From assembly GCA_020628265.1 (NCBI GenBank), contig JAHDFG010000012.1, positions 9,972 through 15,739 on the forward strand: DNA of 5,768 bases, written 5' to 3'. Numbering within the stretch: position 1 is the stretch's first letter; every line of letters starts with the position of its first letter. The notes under the pieces were generated by a model. That model searched no databases. It had not been told where the DNA came from and saw only the letters and a list, made by a program, of their open reading frames with translations. Below are positions 1 to 5,524 of this stretch, in pieces. This DNA comes from Pseudooctadecabacter sp. (GTDB lineage Bacteria; Pseudomonadota; Alphaproteobacteria; Rhodobacterales; Rhodobacteraceae). Both the position numbers and the translations under genes were made by a program.

Positions 1-206
1 TCACCCGCTTCGAACACCAGCGGGCTGTTGTCGATATCCTCGCCCCAGATGTCGAGATTCAGAACCGAGAGCGGAAAGCGTGTCCCGTCCTCAAGGGTCT
101 TTTGGGCAAAACGGGCGGGAATGCGTTTGCCGCGGGCGACCCCGTTCAGGTCGGCGGCGGCGACGCGGATTGCTTTAATGTCGGGGTTCTCATGTTGCCA
201 TGTCAT
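1..206 (-). CDS. Glutamine synthetase-family protein, N-terminal fragment (3' part outside window)
   Basis: The first 68 residues of a GS-family ligase, a family that joins glutamate to ammonia or to an amine using ATP. What is visible is the N-terminal beta-grasp region: DLNGVARGKRIP at residues 19-30 matches the D-x-N-G-x-x-RGK pattern of this family, and DIWGEDIDNSP at residues 52-62 resembles the following segment of gamma-glutamylpolyamine synthetase-like members. The catalytic domain lies beyond position 1; full members are about 430-470 residues. The ATG at 206-204 overlaps the TGA of the upstream permease (ATGA), and AGGT sits a few bases upstream as a weak Shine-Dalgarno. The fusion to an amino acid importer operon favours a catabolic PuuA-like gamma-glutamylation role over housekeeping glnA, but this is inference. 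Family assignment is firm; substrate is unknown. Confidence 0.85.
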   Translation of the reverse strand, partial: MTWQHENPDIKAIRVAAADLNGVARGKRIPARFAQKTLEDGTRFPLSVLNLDIWGEDIDNSPLVFEAG

Positions 207-1009
207 CGGATTACCTGCGGGCGGAAACGGAATTTGCGGCGGGCCTCTTGCGGCAGATGGCGGTTCAGGCGTCGCCCGATGCGGCCCATGGTCCAGATAA
301 TGACCAGCGTCACGAGGATGAAATACATGGCCAGAATAGGATAGGGGATGAACGGGTTGAACGTCTTGTCCGCAAAGTAGTTGGCGTAATAGAGGGCGTC
401 ACCTCGTTGCTGCCATGCCGGAAAGCCTGAGAAGAAGACAAGCGTGGTGGAGTGGAACAGGAAAATCGCCTCGTTCGTATAGGCGGGCCACGCCAGCCGC
501 AGCATGGTGGGCCAGACCACGCGGCGAAAGCGCGGCCAGCCGGACAGCCCGTAGGCATCAGCGGCCTCTGTGTCGCCCTTGGGGATCGACTGTAGCGCGC
601 CGTAGAAGATTTCGCCCGAGTAGGCTGCGGTGTTCAGGAACAGAACGATCAGCGCCCCCAGCCACGCAGAGGTGAAGGGATCGAAGAACGGGTAATGTGT
701 CTTCAGGCTGAGAAAGAAAAAGTAGCCAAAGAAGAACTGGATGAAGAGGGGCGAGCCTCGGAACAGGAAGATGAACCATTCAGCCGGTTTGCGCAGCCAG
801 CGGTTCTGACTGGCCTTGCCAACGGCGAGGGCTGTGGCAAGGCCAAAGCCGGAGATCAGCGCAACGATGCCGAAGTAGACATTCCAGATCATGCCCGACC
901 CGATCAGCGTGAATTGCTGGCAAAGCGTGTAGTCGCCCCGTGGCAGCAGCCGTTCGCCGTAGCCGATGGAGCGGAAGGCGTAGTCCGCAATGGTCTCAAG
1001 ACAGCTCAT
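203..1009 (-). CDS. Amino acid ABC transporter permease, HisM-like
   Basis: One of two inner-membrane subunits forming the channel of a polar amino acid importer. The protein is 268 residues. About 40 N-terminal residues precede the first membrane segment (roughly 41-64), with further hydrophobic segments near 78-101, 115-130, 180-196 and 222-242. The cytoplasmic EAA loop that docks on the ATPase is seen at about 140-175 (GALQSIPKGDTEAADAYGLS, then WPTMLRLAWPAYTNE), and the PAYTNEAIFLFHSTTL segment is typical of HisM. I chose the ATG at 1009 because GGAG lies 6 nt upstream; the in-frame TTG at 1021 overlaps that GGAG and has no Shine-Dalgarno of its own. The tail is basic. It is the last importer gene and overlaps the GS-family start by 4 nt. 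The N-terminal region holds Cys3 and Cys30, possibly a periplasmic pair. Confidence 0.93.
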   Translation of the reverse strand: MSCLETIADYAFRSIGYGERLLPRGDYTLCQQFTLIGSGMIWNVYFGIVALISGFGLATALAVGKASQNRWLRKPAEWFIFLFRGSPLFIQFFFGYFFFLSLKTHYPFFDPFTSAWLGALIVLFLNTAAYSGEIFYGALQSIPKGDTEAADAYGLSGWPRFRRVVWPTMLRLAWPAYTNEAIFLFHSTTLVFFSGFPAWQQRGDALYYANYFADKTFNPFIPYPILAMYFILVTLVIIWTMGRIGRRLNRHLPQEARRKFRFRPQVIR

Positions 1010-1015
1010 GGCGTG

Positions 1016-1039
1016 CTCCAAAATTCTGGAATTTTGGAG
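1016..1039 (-). repeat. Perfect inverted repeat burying the HisM-like permease ribosome binding site
   Basis: The arms CTCCAAAATTC and GAATTTTGGAG are perfect 11-base complements separated by 2 nt. In the minus-strand transcript they can fold into a 10-bp stem with a CCAG loop. The GGAG closing the 3' arm (1019-1016) is the Shine-Dalgarno of the permease starting at 1009, so the folded form pairs it with CUCC. It is one of two related palindromes in the gap between the permease genes. The structure is seen in the sequence; an effect on translation is inferred. Confidence 0.7.
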
Positions 1040-1046
1040 GGGCTGA

Positions 1047-1066
1047 ACAAATTTCTAGAAATTTGT
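1047..1066 (-). repeat. Perfect 20-bp palindrome directly after the HisQ-like permease stop
   Basis: ACAAATTTCTAGAAATTTGT is its own reverse complement over 20 bases and begins one base after the TGA at 1070-1068. As RNA it can form an 8-bp stem with a CUAG loop. Its inner 18 bases match the inner 18 bases of the palindrome at 1016-1039 at 15 positions, and two of the three differences are compensatory, so pairing is preserved. No T-run follows, so it does not look like an intrinsic terminator. It could be an RNA-stabilising element, a member of a dispersed repeat family or a protein-binding site. Confidence 0.7.
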
Positions 1067-1067
1067 G

Positions 1068-1904
1068 TCATGCGGCGGCCTTTCGTTGGGCTTCGCCGCC
1101 CGCTGTAGCTTGGCCGCGCGTGAGCCTGCGCATCAGGCGGGCCAGCACGACCTCGGACACGCGCGTCAGGCCGAGGTAAAAGACCAGAAGCACAAGGAAG
1201 TACCACATCCGCCAGTCCCCATGGGGGTAGTCGGTGAAGCGTTCCCCCTTGATGCCTCCCAGTTCGCGGGCCCAGTAAACGATGTCCTCGACGCCCAGCA
1301 GGAACAGCAACGGGGTGGCCTTTGTCAGCACCATCCAAAGATTGCCCAGACCGGGCAGGGCATAGACCCACATTTGTGGCACGACGATGCGCCAGAACGT
1401 CTGGCGGCGCGTCATGCCGTAGGCCTCAGCCGTTTCGAGCTGGGCCTTGGGGACCGCCCTCATGGCGCCAAACAGGACGTTGGCAGCGAAGGCACCGAAA
1501 ACAATCGCGAAGGTCAGCACGGCAAGGGAGAACCCATAGGCCTCATGCACCCATTGGGGGGCGTTGCCCAAGGGCAGTTTGGCCTCTGCACAGACGATGA
1601 AGTCGGTGCCTTGCCGGATCGGGTCCGTCCAATCGGGACATTTCACGTGGTGGCGGATGTACTCGAACGCCTGATCCAGCGCGATGACGAAGAAGAGAAA
1701 GAATGCAATGTCCGGCACGCCGCGCACGATGGCGATGTAGCCTTTGCCGAACCATGACAGCGGCGCGATCCGTGAGCGGGCGGCCATGGCCCCGCCAAAC
1801 CCGAAAGACAGCGCCAAGGGGGCGGTGATCGCCAGCAGCAACAACACTGTGCCGAACGACACATAGAAATTCATGTGTTTGCCCGTCGTCAGATAACAGG
1901 ACAT
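1068..1904 (-). CDS. Amino acid ABC transporter permease, HisQ-like
   Basis: Second channel subunit, partner of the HisM-like protein. From the ATG at 1904 it is 278 residues. Hydrophobic segments lie near residues 14-40, 55-77, 124-146, 180-205 and 232-250. The EAA loop is at about 147-183 (GAMRAVPKAQLETAEAYGMT, then VPQMWVYALPG). Between the second and third segments is a long, probably periplasmic loop (about 78-125) with Cys89 and Cys105, larger than I expect for enteric HisQ (about 228 residues). The start is uncertain. The in-frame codons upstream of 1904 read like protein (QYCADPSTLEGFKW) back to an ATT at 1952, and the only upstream ATG-like signal is missing, so the true N-terminus may be longer. 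AGAGGG lies about 10 nt before the ATG, and a further ATG exists at 1874. The basic C-terminus is likely cytoplasmic. Confidence 0.92.
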   Translation of the reverse strand: MSCYLTTGKHMNFYVSFGTVLLLLAITAPLALSFGFGGAMAARSRIAPLSWFGKGYIAIVRGVPDIAFFLFFVIALDQAFEYIRHHVKCPDWTDPIRQGTDFIVCAEAKLPLGNAPQWVHEAYGFSLAVLTFAIVFGAFAANVLFGAMRAVPKAQLETAEAYGMTRRQTFWRIVVPQMWVYALPGLGNLWMVLTKATPLLFLLGVEDIVYWARELGGIKGERFTDYPHGDWRMWYFLVLLVFYLGLTRVSEVVLARLMRRLTRGQATAGGEAQRKAAA

Positions 1905-1981
1905 CCACTTGAAACCCTCTAGGGTGCTGGGATCGGCGCAATATTGGAAAATGGGGGCACCCGTTCAGGCGAGAATGGAAA

Positions 1982-2007
1982 GGCGCGGGCACCTGAGCAC
2001 CCGCGCC
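1982..2007 (-). promoter_or_regulatory. GC-rich intercistronic hairpin after binding protein 1
   Basis: In the transcript, an arm at 2007-1997 (GGCGCGGGUGC) pairs with one at 1992-1982 (GUGCCCGCGCC) to give an 11-bp stem with two G-U pairs and a UCAG loop. It starts 11 nt after the TAA of binding protein 1 and is followed only by UUUCC, so it is at best a leaky terminator. In many importer operons a hairpin at this place protects the upstream binding-protein mRNA or causes partial termination, so that binding protein exceeds membrane subunits. That role is inferred here; the stem itself is clear. Confidence 0.65.
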
Positions 2008-2018
2008 CCGAGAGCGGC

Positions 2019-2741
2019 TTACCAGGTAGAGGCCACTTCCCACTTTTCGATCATGGCGTTCAGCGTGCCGTCTTCCTTCATGGAAGTGATCGCTGCATCA
2101 AAGGCTGCGCGCAGTTCACCGTCGCTTTCACGTAGCCCCATGCCGACGCCGCCGCCGATCATTTCTTCACGCTCCAGCATGACCAGATCGCCATTGGTTT
2201 CCATTGCGGTCATCAAGAAGGATTTGTCGGCCAGAACGGCGTCCGCCTCGCCTGCGACAACGGCCGCAACAGTTTCTTCGGGCGTTGCGAATTCAACCAG
2301 CGTCCAGCCTGCTTCCGCGATGAAAGCCGCCTGAATGGTGCCGGTCTGGGCTGCGATCACGCCGCCTTCGACATCGAGGCTGCCGTCCATGGCAAGGTAG
2401 GAGGATGGATCGGGGGGTGTGTAGGCTTGGGTGAAGTCGATGACTTCATCGCGCTCATCCGTGATCGACATGCCGGCGATGATCGTGTCGTAGTTGCCGG
2501 AGGTCAGGTTCGGGATGATGCTGTCCCATTCGTTGGTGACCCACTCGCAGGTCAGCTCGGCACGGGCGCAAAGCTCATCGCCCAACTCACGCTCGAAGCC
2601 GTCCACTTCGCCTGCGTCGTTGATGAAGTTCCACGGGGCATAGGCGCCTTCGGTGCCCATGCGCACGACGGAATGGCCGTCCGCCATCGCCATGCCAGCG
2701 GTGAGTGCGACCGCTGCGGTTGTGAGAATCAGGTTTTTCAT
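2019..2741 (-). CDS. Periplasmic amino acid-binding protein 1 (solute-binding family 3)
   Basis: Captures an amino acid-type ligand in the periplasm and delivers it to the permease pair. The product is 240 residues. Residues 1-20 form a Sec signal peptide ending AMA, predicted cleavage before Asp21. The mature part shows family-3 features: a GAYAPWNF ligand strand (32-39), a Cys58/Cys65 pair placed like the HisJ/LAO disulfide, SITDERDEVIDFT (92-104) with Arg97 at the ligand-carboxylate position, a TGT hinge-region segment (133-135), and Asp172 in AVLAD at the position that binds the ligand amino group. It therefore looks competent for a standard alpha-amino acid. The ATG at 2741 is chosen over the upstream ATG at 2801 because it starts the signal peptide and has GGGAG (2752-2748) 6 nt before it. 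It lies 32 nt after binding protein 2 and is followed by a strong hairpin. Confidence 0.94.
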   Translation of the reverse strand: MKNLILTTAAVALTAGMAMADGHSVVRMGTEGAYAPWNFINDAGEVDGFERELGDELCARAELTCEWVTNEWDSIIPNLTSGNYDTIIAGMSITDERDEVIDFTQAYTPPDPSSYLAMDGSLDVEGGVIAAQTGTIQAAFIAEAGWTLVEFATPEETVAAVVAGEADAVLADKSFLMTAMETNGDLVMLEREEMIGGGVGMGLRESDGELRAAFDAAITSMKEDGTLNAMIEKWEVASTW

Positions 2742-2773
2742 TTTGGTCTCCCAGTTGTGATTGACGGAATCTA

Positions 2774-3520
2774 TTAAGTTAAGGCGGCGGGGTCCATGCA
2801 TCTTGCGATGACGTCACCGTCACCCGCCCCCAGCCATTTGGTGTGAAGCCTGTCCAATGTGCCATCTGCTGAAATCTCGGCCAGCAGCGCGTCGAGGTCC
2901 GTCAGCAATTGCGGCGCGGTTTCGGCCACGCCCAAAACGGACCCGCCTGAGAAGGTCGGGTATTCCCCAACAGCAAACAGCCCGCCCCTTGTGGCTGCAT
3001 CGTCCTGCATGTTTTGCGACCCGAACACGACGTCGATATCGCCTGCGATCAGCGCATCGAGTGCGGCCTCTTCCGTCGGGAAGGGCACCGTTGCTCGGTT
3101 CGCTTTGGACAGGGCGGATTCGTAAAGCGAGCCGACCAAGACGCCGATCCGCGCGTCGATCAGGTCAACGCTTTCGGTCGTGGCCATAAAGGTGCCCACA
3201 TCATCGCCCCCGCGCACGTAGGGACAGGTGAAATCAACGATGGCATCCCGTTCTGTGGAATAGCCGAACCCTCCGGTGACCACGTCCACATCGCCCCGCG
3301 CCAAGGCCTGAAAGATGTCGTCCATCGGTAGGTCGACCCAGGTGCAGTCATAGCCCCCACGCAGACAAATCTCGTCCACAAGATCCTTGTCCAGACCGGC
3401 GGCCTGAGGTGTGGCGGGATCGAAGATATAGGGGGGGTAATGCCCACCCGTCGCAATCGTCAGCTCCTGTGCGGCGACCCCGCCAGCACAGAATGTCAAA
3501 GCGAACGCCAGCTCCCTCAT
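2774..3520 (-). CDS. Periplasmic binding protein 2 (solute-binding family 3, altered ligand pocket)
   Basis: A second family-3 binding protein, 248 residues, only distantly similar to its neighbour. Residues 1-17 are a short Sec signal ending VAA before Gln18. There is a Cys11, but LTFC is a poor lipobox, so I do not call a lipoprotein. Shared with binding protein 1 are the HisJ-like Cys52/Cys59 pair and YSTERDAIVDFT (87-98) with Arg91 for the ligand carboxylate. Where binding protein 1 has the amine-binding Asp (AVLAD), this protein reads VVFGS, with Ser168. It also has extra Cys99 and Cys241. The ligand may therefore differ from an ordinary alpha-amino acid. The ATG overlaps the ATPase stop (ATGA) with no clear Shine-Dalgarno, so translation is probably coupled. 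It could alternatively be an accessory or sensory binding protein. Confidence 0.92.
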   Translation of the reverse strand: MRELAFALTFCAGGVAAQELTIATGGHYPPYIFDPATPQAAGLDKDLVDEICLRGGYDCTWVDLPMDDIFQALARGDVDVVTGGFGYSTERDAIVDFTCPYVRGGDDVGTFMATTESVDLIDARIGVLVGSLYESALSKANRATVPFPTEEAALDALIAGDIDVVFGSQNMQDDAATRGGLFAVGEYPTFSGGSVLGVAETAPQLLTDLDALLAEISADGTLDRLHTKWLGAGDGDVIARCMDPAALT

Positions 3521-4287
3521 GCAGGGACCGTCGCAGATAGAAACCCGCGCAGACGTTCTGATTTGGGCGCATTGAAGATGTCCGCAGGCGAGCCTTCTTC
3601 TTCGATCCGGCCTTGGTGCAGGAACACCACGTGATCCGAGATATCATGGGCCATGCGCATGTCATGGGTCACCACCAGCATGGTGCGCCCTTCTGCCGCC
3701 AAGTCTTTGATAACTTTCACGACTTCCTGTTCCAGCTCGGGATCAAGGGCCGAGGTGGGTTCGTCAAACAGCAGGGCTTTGGGTTCCATGCACAAGGCCC
3801 GCGCGATGGCAGCCCGCTGTTGCTGACCACCGGACAGTTGTGCCGGATAGACATCGCATTTGTCACCGATCCCGACTTTCTCAAGGTATTTGCGCGCGCT
3901 GGCCTCAACCTCTGCCTTGTCGCGTTTGAGGACCGTCACCGGCGCCTCCATCACGTTTTGCAGGATCGTCATATGGGCCCACAGATTGAACTGCTGGAAG
4001 ACCATAGACAGGTTGGTGCGGATGCGGATCATTTGGGCGCGGTCGCCGGGATGCCGTGCGGCCCCGCTGCCTTTCCATGTCACAGGTTCACCGCAAAACA
4101 GGATATCGCCCTGTTGACTGTCTTCCAAAAGATTGGCGCAGCGCAGCAAGGTCGACTTGCCGGAACCGGATGATCCGATGAGGCTAATGACATGGCCTTG
4201 GGGGGCCGAAATATCGACGCCCTTGAGGACTTCAAGATCGCCGTAGGCCTTGTGCAGATTGCGGATTTCGATGACAGGATCGGTCAT
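3517..4287 (-). CDS. Amino acid ABC transporter ATP-binding protein, HisP-like
   Basis: The cytoplasmic ATPase that dimerises beneath the two permeases and powers import. It is 256 residues, the normal length for HisP/GlnQ relatives. All motifs are intact: Walker A GSSGSGKST (38-46), Q-loop Gln98 in VFQQFNLW, signature LSGGQQQR (151-158), Walker B LLFDEP (172-177) with catalytic Glu176, D-loop SALD (179-182) and switch His208 in VTHDM. The insertion after the first strands (about 68-92, WKGSGAARHPGDRAQMIRIR) is typical of the histidine/octopine ATPases and less so of GlnQ. The ATG at 4287 has GAGG 4 nt upstream. As the first importer gene after a 62-nt gap, it may be the first cistron of its own transcript or continue from the TerB block. 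It overlaps binding protein 2 by 4 nt. Confidence 0.97.
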   Translation of the reverse strand: MTDPVIEIRNLHKAYGDLEVLKGVDISAPQGHVISLIGSSGSGKSTLLRCANLLEDSQQGDILFCGEPVTWKGSGAARHPGDRAQMIRIRTNLSMVFQQFNLWAHMTILQNVMEAPVTVLKRDKAEVEASARKYLEKVGIGDKCDVYPAQLSGGQQQRAAIARALCMEPKALLFDEPTSALDPELEQEVVKVIKDLAAEGRTMLVVTHDMRMAHDISDHVVFLHQGRIEEEGSPADIFNAPKSERLRGFLSATVPA

Positions 4288-4313
4288 GGGGCCTCGGGAT
4301 TGTTGACCAAGCG

Positions 4314-4342
4314 AGTAGGGCGCAAATCGAAAGCGATTGCAA
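4314..4342 (-). promoter_or_regulatory. Weak promoter or operator candidate upstream of the importer
   Basis: The gap 4288-4349 is the only place in the window where the importer could get its own promoter. It contains TTGCAA (4342-4337), a 17-nt spacer and CCTACT (4319-4314), which is a poor match to a housekeeping promoter. An imperfect inverted repeat, GCAATCG-CTTT-CGATTTGC (4340-4322, one bulged base), overlaps the spacer and could be an operator or a weak RNA stem. It has no following T-run, so I do not call a terminator. Read-through from the upstream genes is equally possible. Confidence 0.2.
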
Positions 4343-4349
4343 TTCCCCT

Positions 4350-5081
4350 TTATGGCGCGTGGGGCAGCGGAATGTCGTAGGCGGCGTCGGGGAGCGTCAG
4401 TAAGCCGTGCATGTGTATGGCTGCCGCATCCTCGGCCGAGATGGCCGACAGCGCCTCGTGCAGGGCAGCGCGGATCGGGGCTGGATCGTTCTGTTTCGCA
4501 GTGACGAACGTCATCCCGGGGCTCAGAATCGTGCGTCCGACGACCCGCAACTCTGCAACAGCTGGCTCATGGGCCTGAAGCATTTTCCAGGTCACAGCAT
4601 CAATCGCCGCCAGATCGGCCTTGCCACTGGCCACCGCGCGGGCGCTGTCGACGTGCGCACCGGTGCGCATCGTGCTGTGCACCTGCAACCCCTGTTTGGC
4701 CAGCGTGGCAAGGGGCGCACCCCAACCGGACTGAGATAAGGCATCGTTGTAAGCGAAAGTGCCCAAGGCGGCGGGCGCCAGCCCCTGTGCCGCGCGCTCT
4801 TCCCGCACAATGAACACACTGTGGTAATAGCCCGCAGGCGTATCGGTCAGCCCGAAATCAACATTGGCGACCCGCGTCACGCGATCCCTGAACCGCGCGC
4901 GGTAAGGCAGATTGCAGATTTGCCCCAAAAGGAGGTCCGGATGGGCCCAAGTCTCATCATAGGCCGTATCGCGATCCAAAGCATCTGGCCCGCGTCCCAG
5001 CGCCTCCCGAAAGGCAGCATAGAACGCATCGTGAGCGGCCCGGTTTTCGGGCCGGTCGTACATCGGCAATGCGGCGATCAT
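4350..5081 (-). CDS. PhnD/SsuA/transferrin-fold substrate-binding-like protein without signal peptide
   Basis: A 243-residue protein with the bilobal fold of phosphonate/sulfonate-type binding proteins. Recognisable segments are LPMYDRPE (5-12, first strand), QICNLPYR (54-61), PAGYYHSVFIVR (82-93), AYNDALSQSGW (110-120), GAHVDSARAVASGKADLAAI (141-160) followed by DAVTW (161-165), and SPGMTFVT (187-194). The family pattern, in which an aromatic/Asn segment and an SxxAVxxGxAD helix surround the ligand, is clear. The start at 5081 is fixed by an ATGA overlap with the TerB gene. The protein begins directly with the first beta strand and has no signal peptide. The in-frame stretch upstream to 5210 is antisense-like, hydrophilic sequence inside terB. 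Its place of action is thus probably cytoplasmic, and its ligand is unknown. No PhnC/PhnE-type partners are present in the window. Confidence 0.85.
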   Translation of the reverse strand: MIAALPMYDRPENRAAHDAFYAAFREALGRGPDALDRDTAYDETWAHPDLLLGQICNLPYRARFRDRVTRVANVDFGLTDTPAGYYHSVFIVREERAAQGLAPAALGTFAYNDALSQSGWGAPLATLAKQGLQVHSTMRTGAHVDSARAVASGKADLAAIDAVTWKMLQAHEPAVAELRVVGRTILSPGMTFVTAKQNDPAPIRAALHEALSAISAEDAAAIHMHGLLTLPDAAYDIPLPHAP

Positions 5082-5518
5082 GCGCCCGACATCACCCTTT
5101 TGCGGGCCTTGTGACTGTCTTGGTCGCTGACGCCCAACATGGGCGCAACCATCCGCAACAGCGCATCTTCCGTCTTGTCCCGTACTCCGTCGGCCAGAAC
5201 AACGGACCAAAGGGCCTCGATCACAGCTTCGCGGTCTTCATATGGTACGGCATCCTTGATCGCCCGCGTAAAACGCACGGTGTCGGGGGCTTCCGCTTCC
5301 GCCACTTCGCATTGTGCCCGAAGGTCAGCAGCGCCAGCAGAATCCAGCCCGTAGCGCGACATTAAAACCGCATCAATTTGGGCCATTTCGTCCGCGTCAT
5401 ACGACCCGTCAGTCCGCGCAATGCGAACCAGCAAAGCACCCAGCGCAAGGCGCGCATCATCATCGGTCAGGGGGGCAGGGTCGGGAGCGGTCAGCCGCTT
5501 GAATAAATCACCAAACAT
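5078..5518 (-). CDS. TerB-family protein
   Basis: A 146-residue, mostly helical protein of the TerB (tellurite resistance B / DjlA-like) superfamily. Two repeated acidic motifs of the fold are visible: ARTDGSYDADE (35-45) and LADGVRDKTED (108-118), each with the DG-x3-D/E arrangement linked to metal binding in characterised TerB proteins. A linker (about 66-82) separates two helical halves. The short N-terminal MFGDLFKRL helix is amphipathic. No signal peptide or membrane segment is seen. A tellurite role should not be assumed; TerB-like domains are widespread and no other ter genes are here. The ATG at 5518 has no good Shine-Dalgarno. It overlaps the PhnD-like gene downstream by 4 nt and follows a second TerB-like gene by 55 nt. 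Confidence 0.85.
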   Translation of the reverse strand: MFGDLFKRLTAPDPAPLTDDDARLALGALLVRIARTDGSYDADEMAQIDAVLMSRYGLDSAGAADLRAQCEVAEAEAPDTVRFTRAIKDAVPYEDREAVIEALWSVVLADGVRDKTEDALLRMVAPMLGVSDQDSHKARKRVMSGA

Positions 5519-5524
5519 GTGCCG

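Noticed and set aside
1009..1021. TTG start for the HisM-like permease
   Set aside because: The TTG overlaps the GGAG that serves the ATG at 1009 and has no ribosome binding site of its own.
1016..1066. Rho-independent terminator between the permeases
   Set aside because: The two stems are AT-rich and not followed by a U-tract, and the downstream permease is required for the importer.
695..1108. Plus-strand open frame opposite the HisM-like permease
   Set aside because: It is a shadow of a clearly coding minus-strand gene, its product is charged and low-complexity, and it runs across the palindromic gap.
1065..1757. 230-codon plus-strand open frame opposite the HisQ-like permease
   Set aside because: The opposite strand encodes an intact permease with an EAA loop. 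The plus-strand product resembles no family I know and is rich in His/Gln/Gly, as expected of a reverse-complement frame in GC-rich DNA.
3488..3520. Lipoprotein signal in binding protein 2 (Cys11)
   Set aside because: LTFC has a bulky Phe just before Cys, which does not fit a lipobox; VAA before Gln18 is a better type I cleavage site.
3613..4173. 186-codon plus-strand open frame opposite the ATPase
   Set aside because: The minus strand carries all ABC ATPase motifs in order, so this is an antisense artefact.
4322..4340. Intrinsic terminator after the PhnD-like gene
   Set aside because: The stem is short with a bulged base, and no T-run follows in the transcript direction.
5082..5210. N-terminal extension of the PhnD-like protein from the ATG at 5210
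   Set aside because: It would lie wholly inside terB in another frame, is not hydrophobic and is not family-like. The ATGA overlap start at 5081 begins right at the first family strand.
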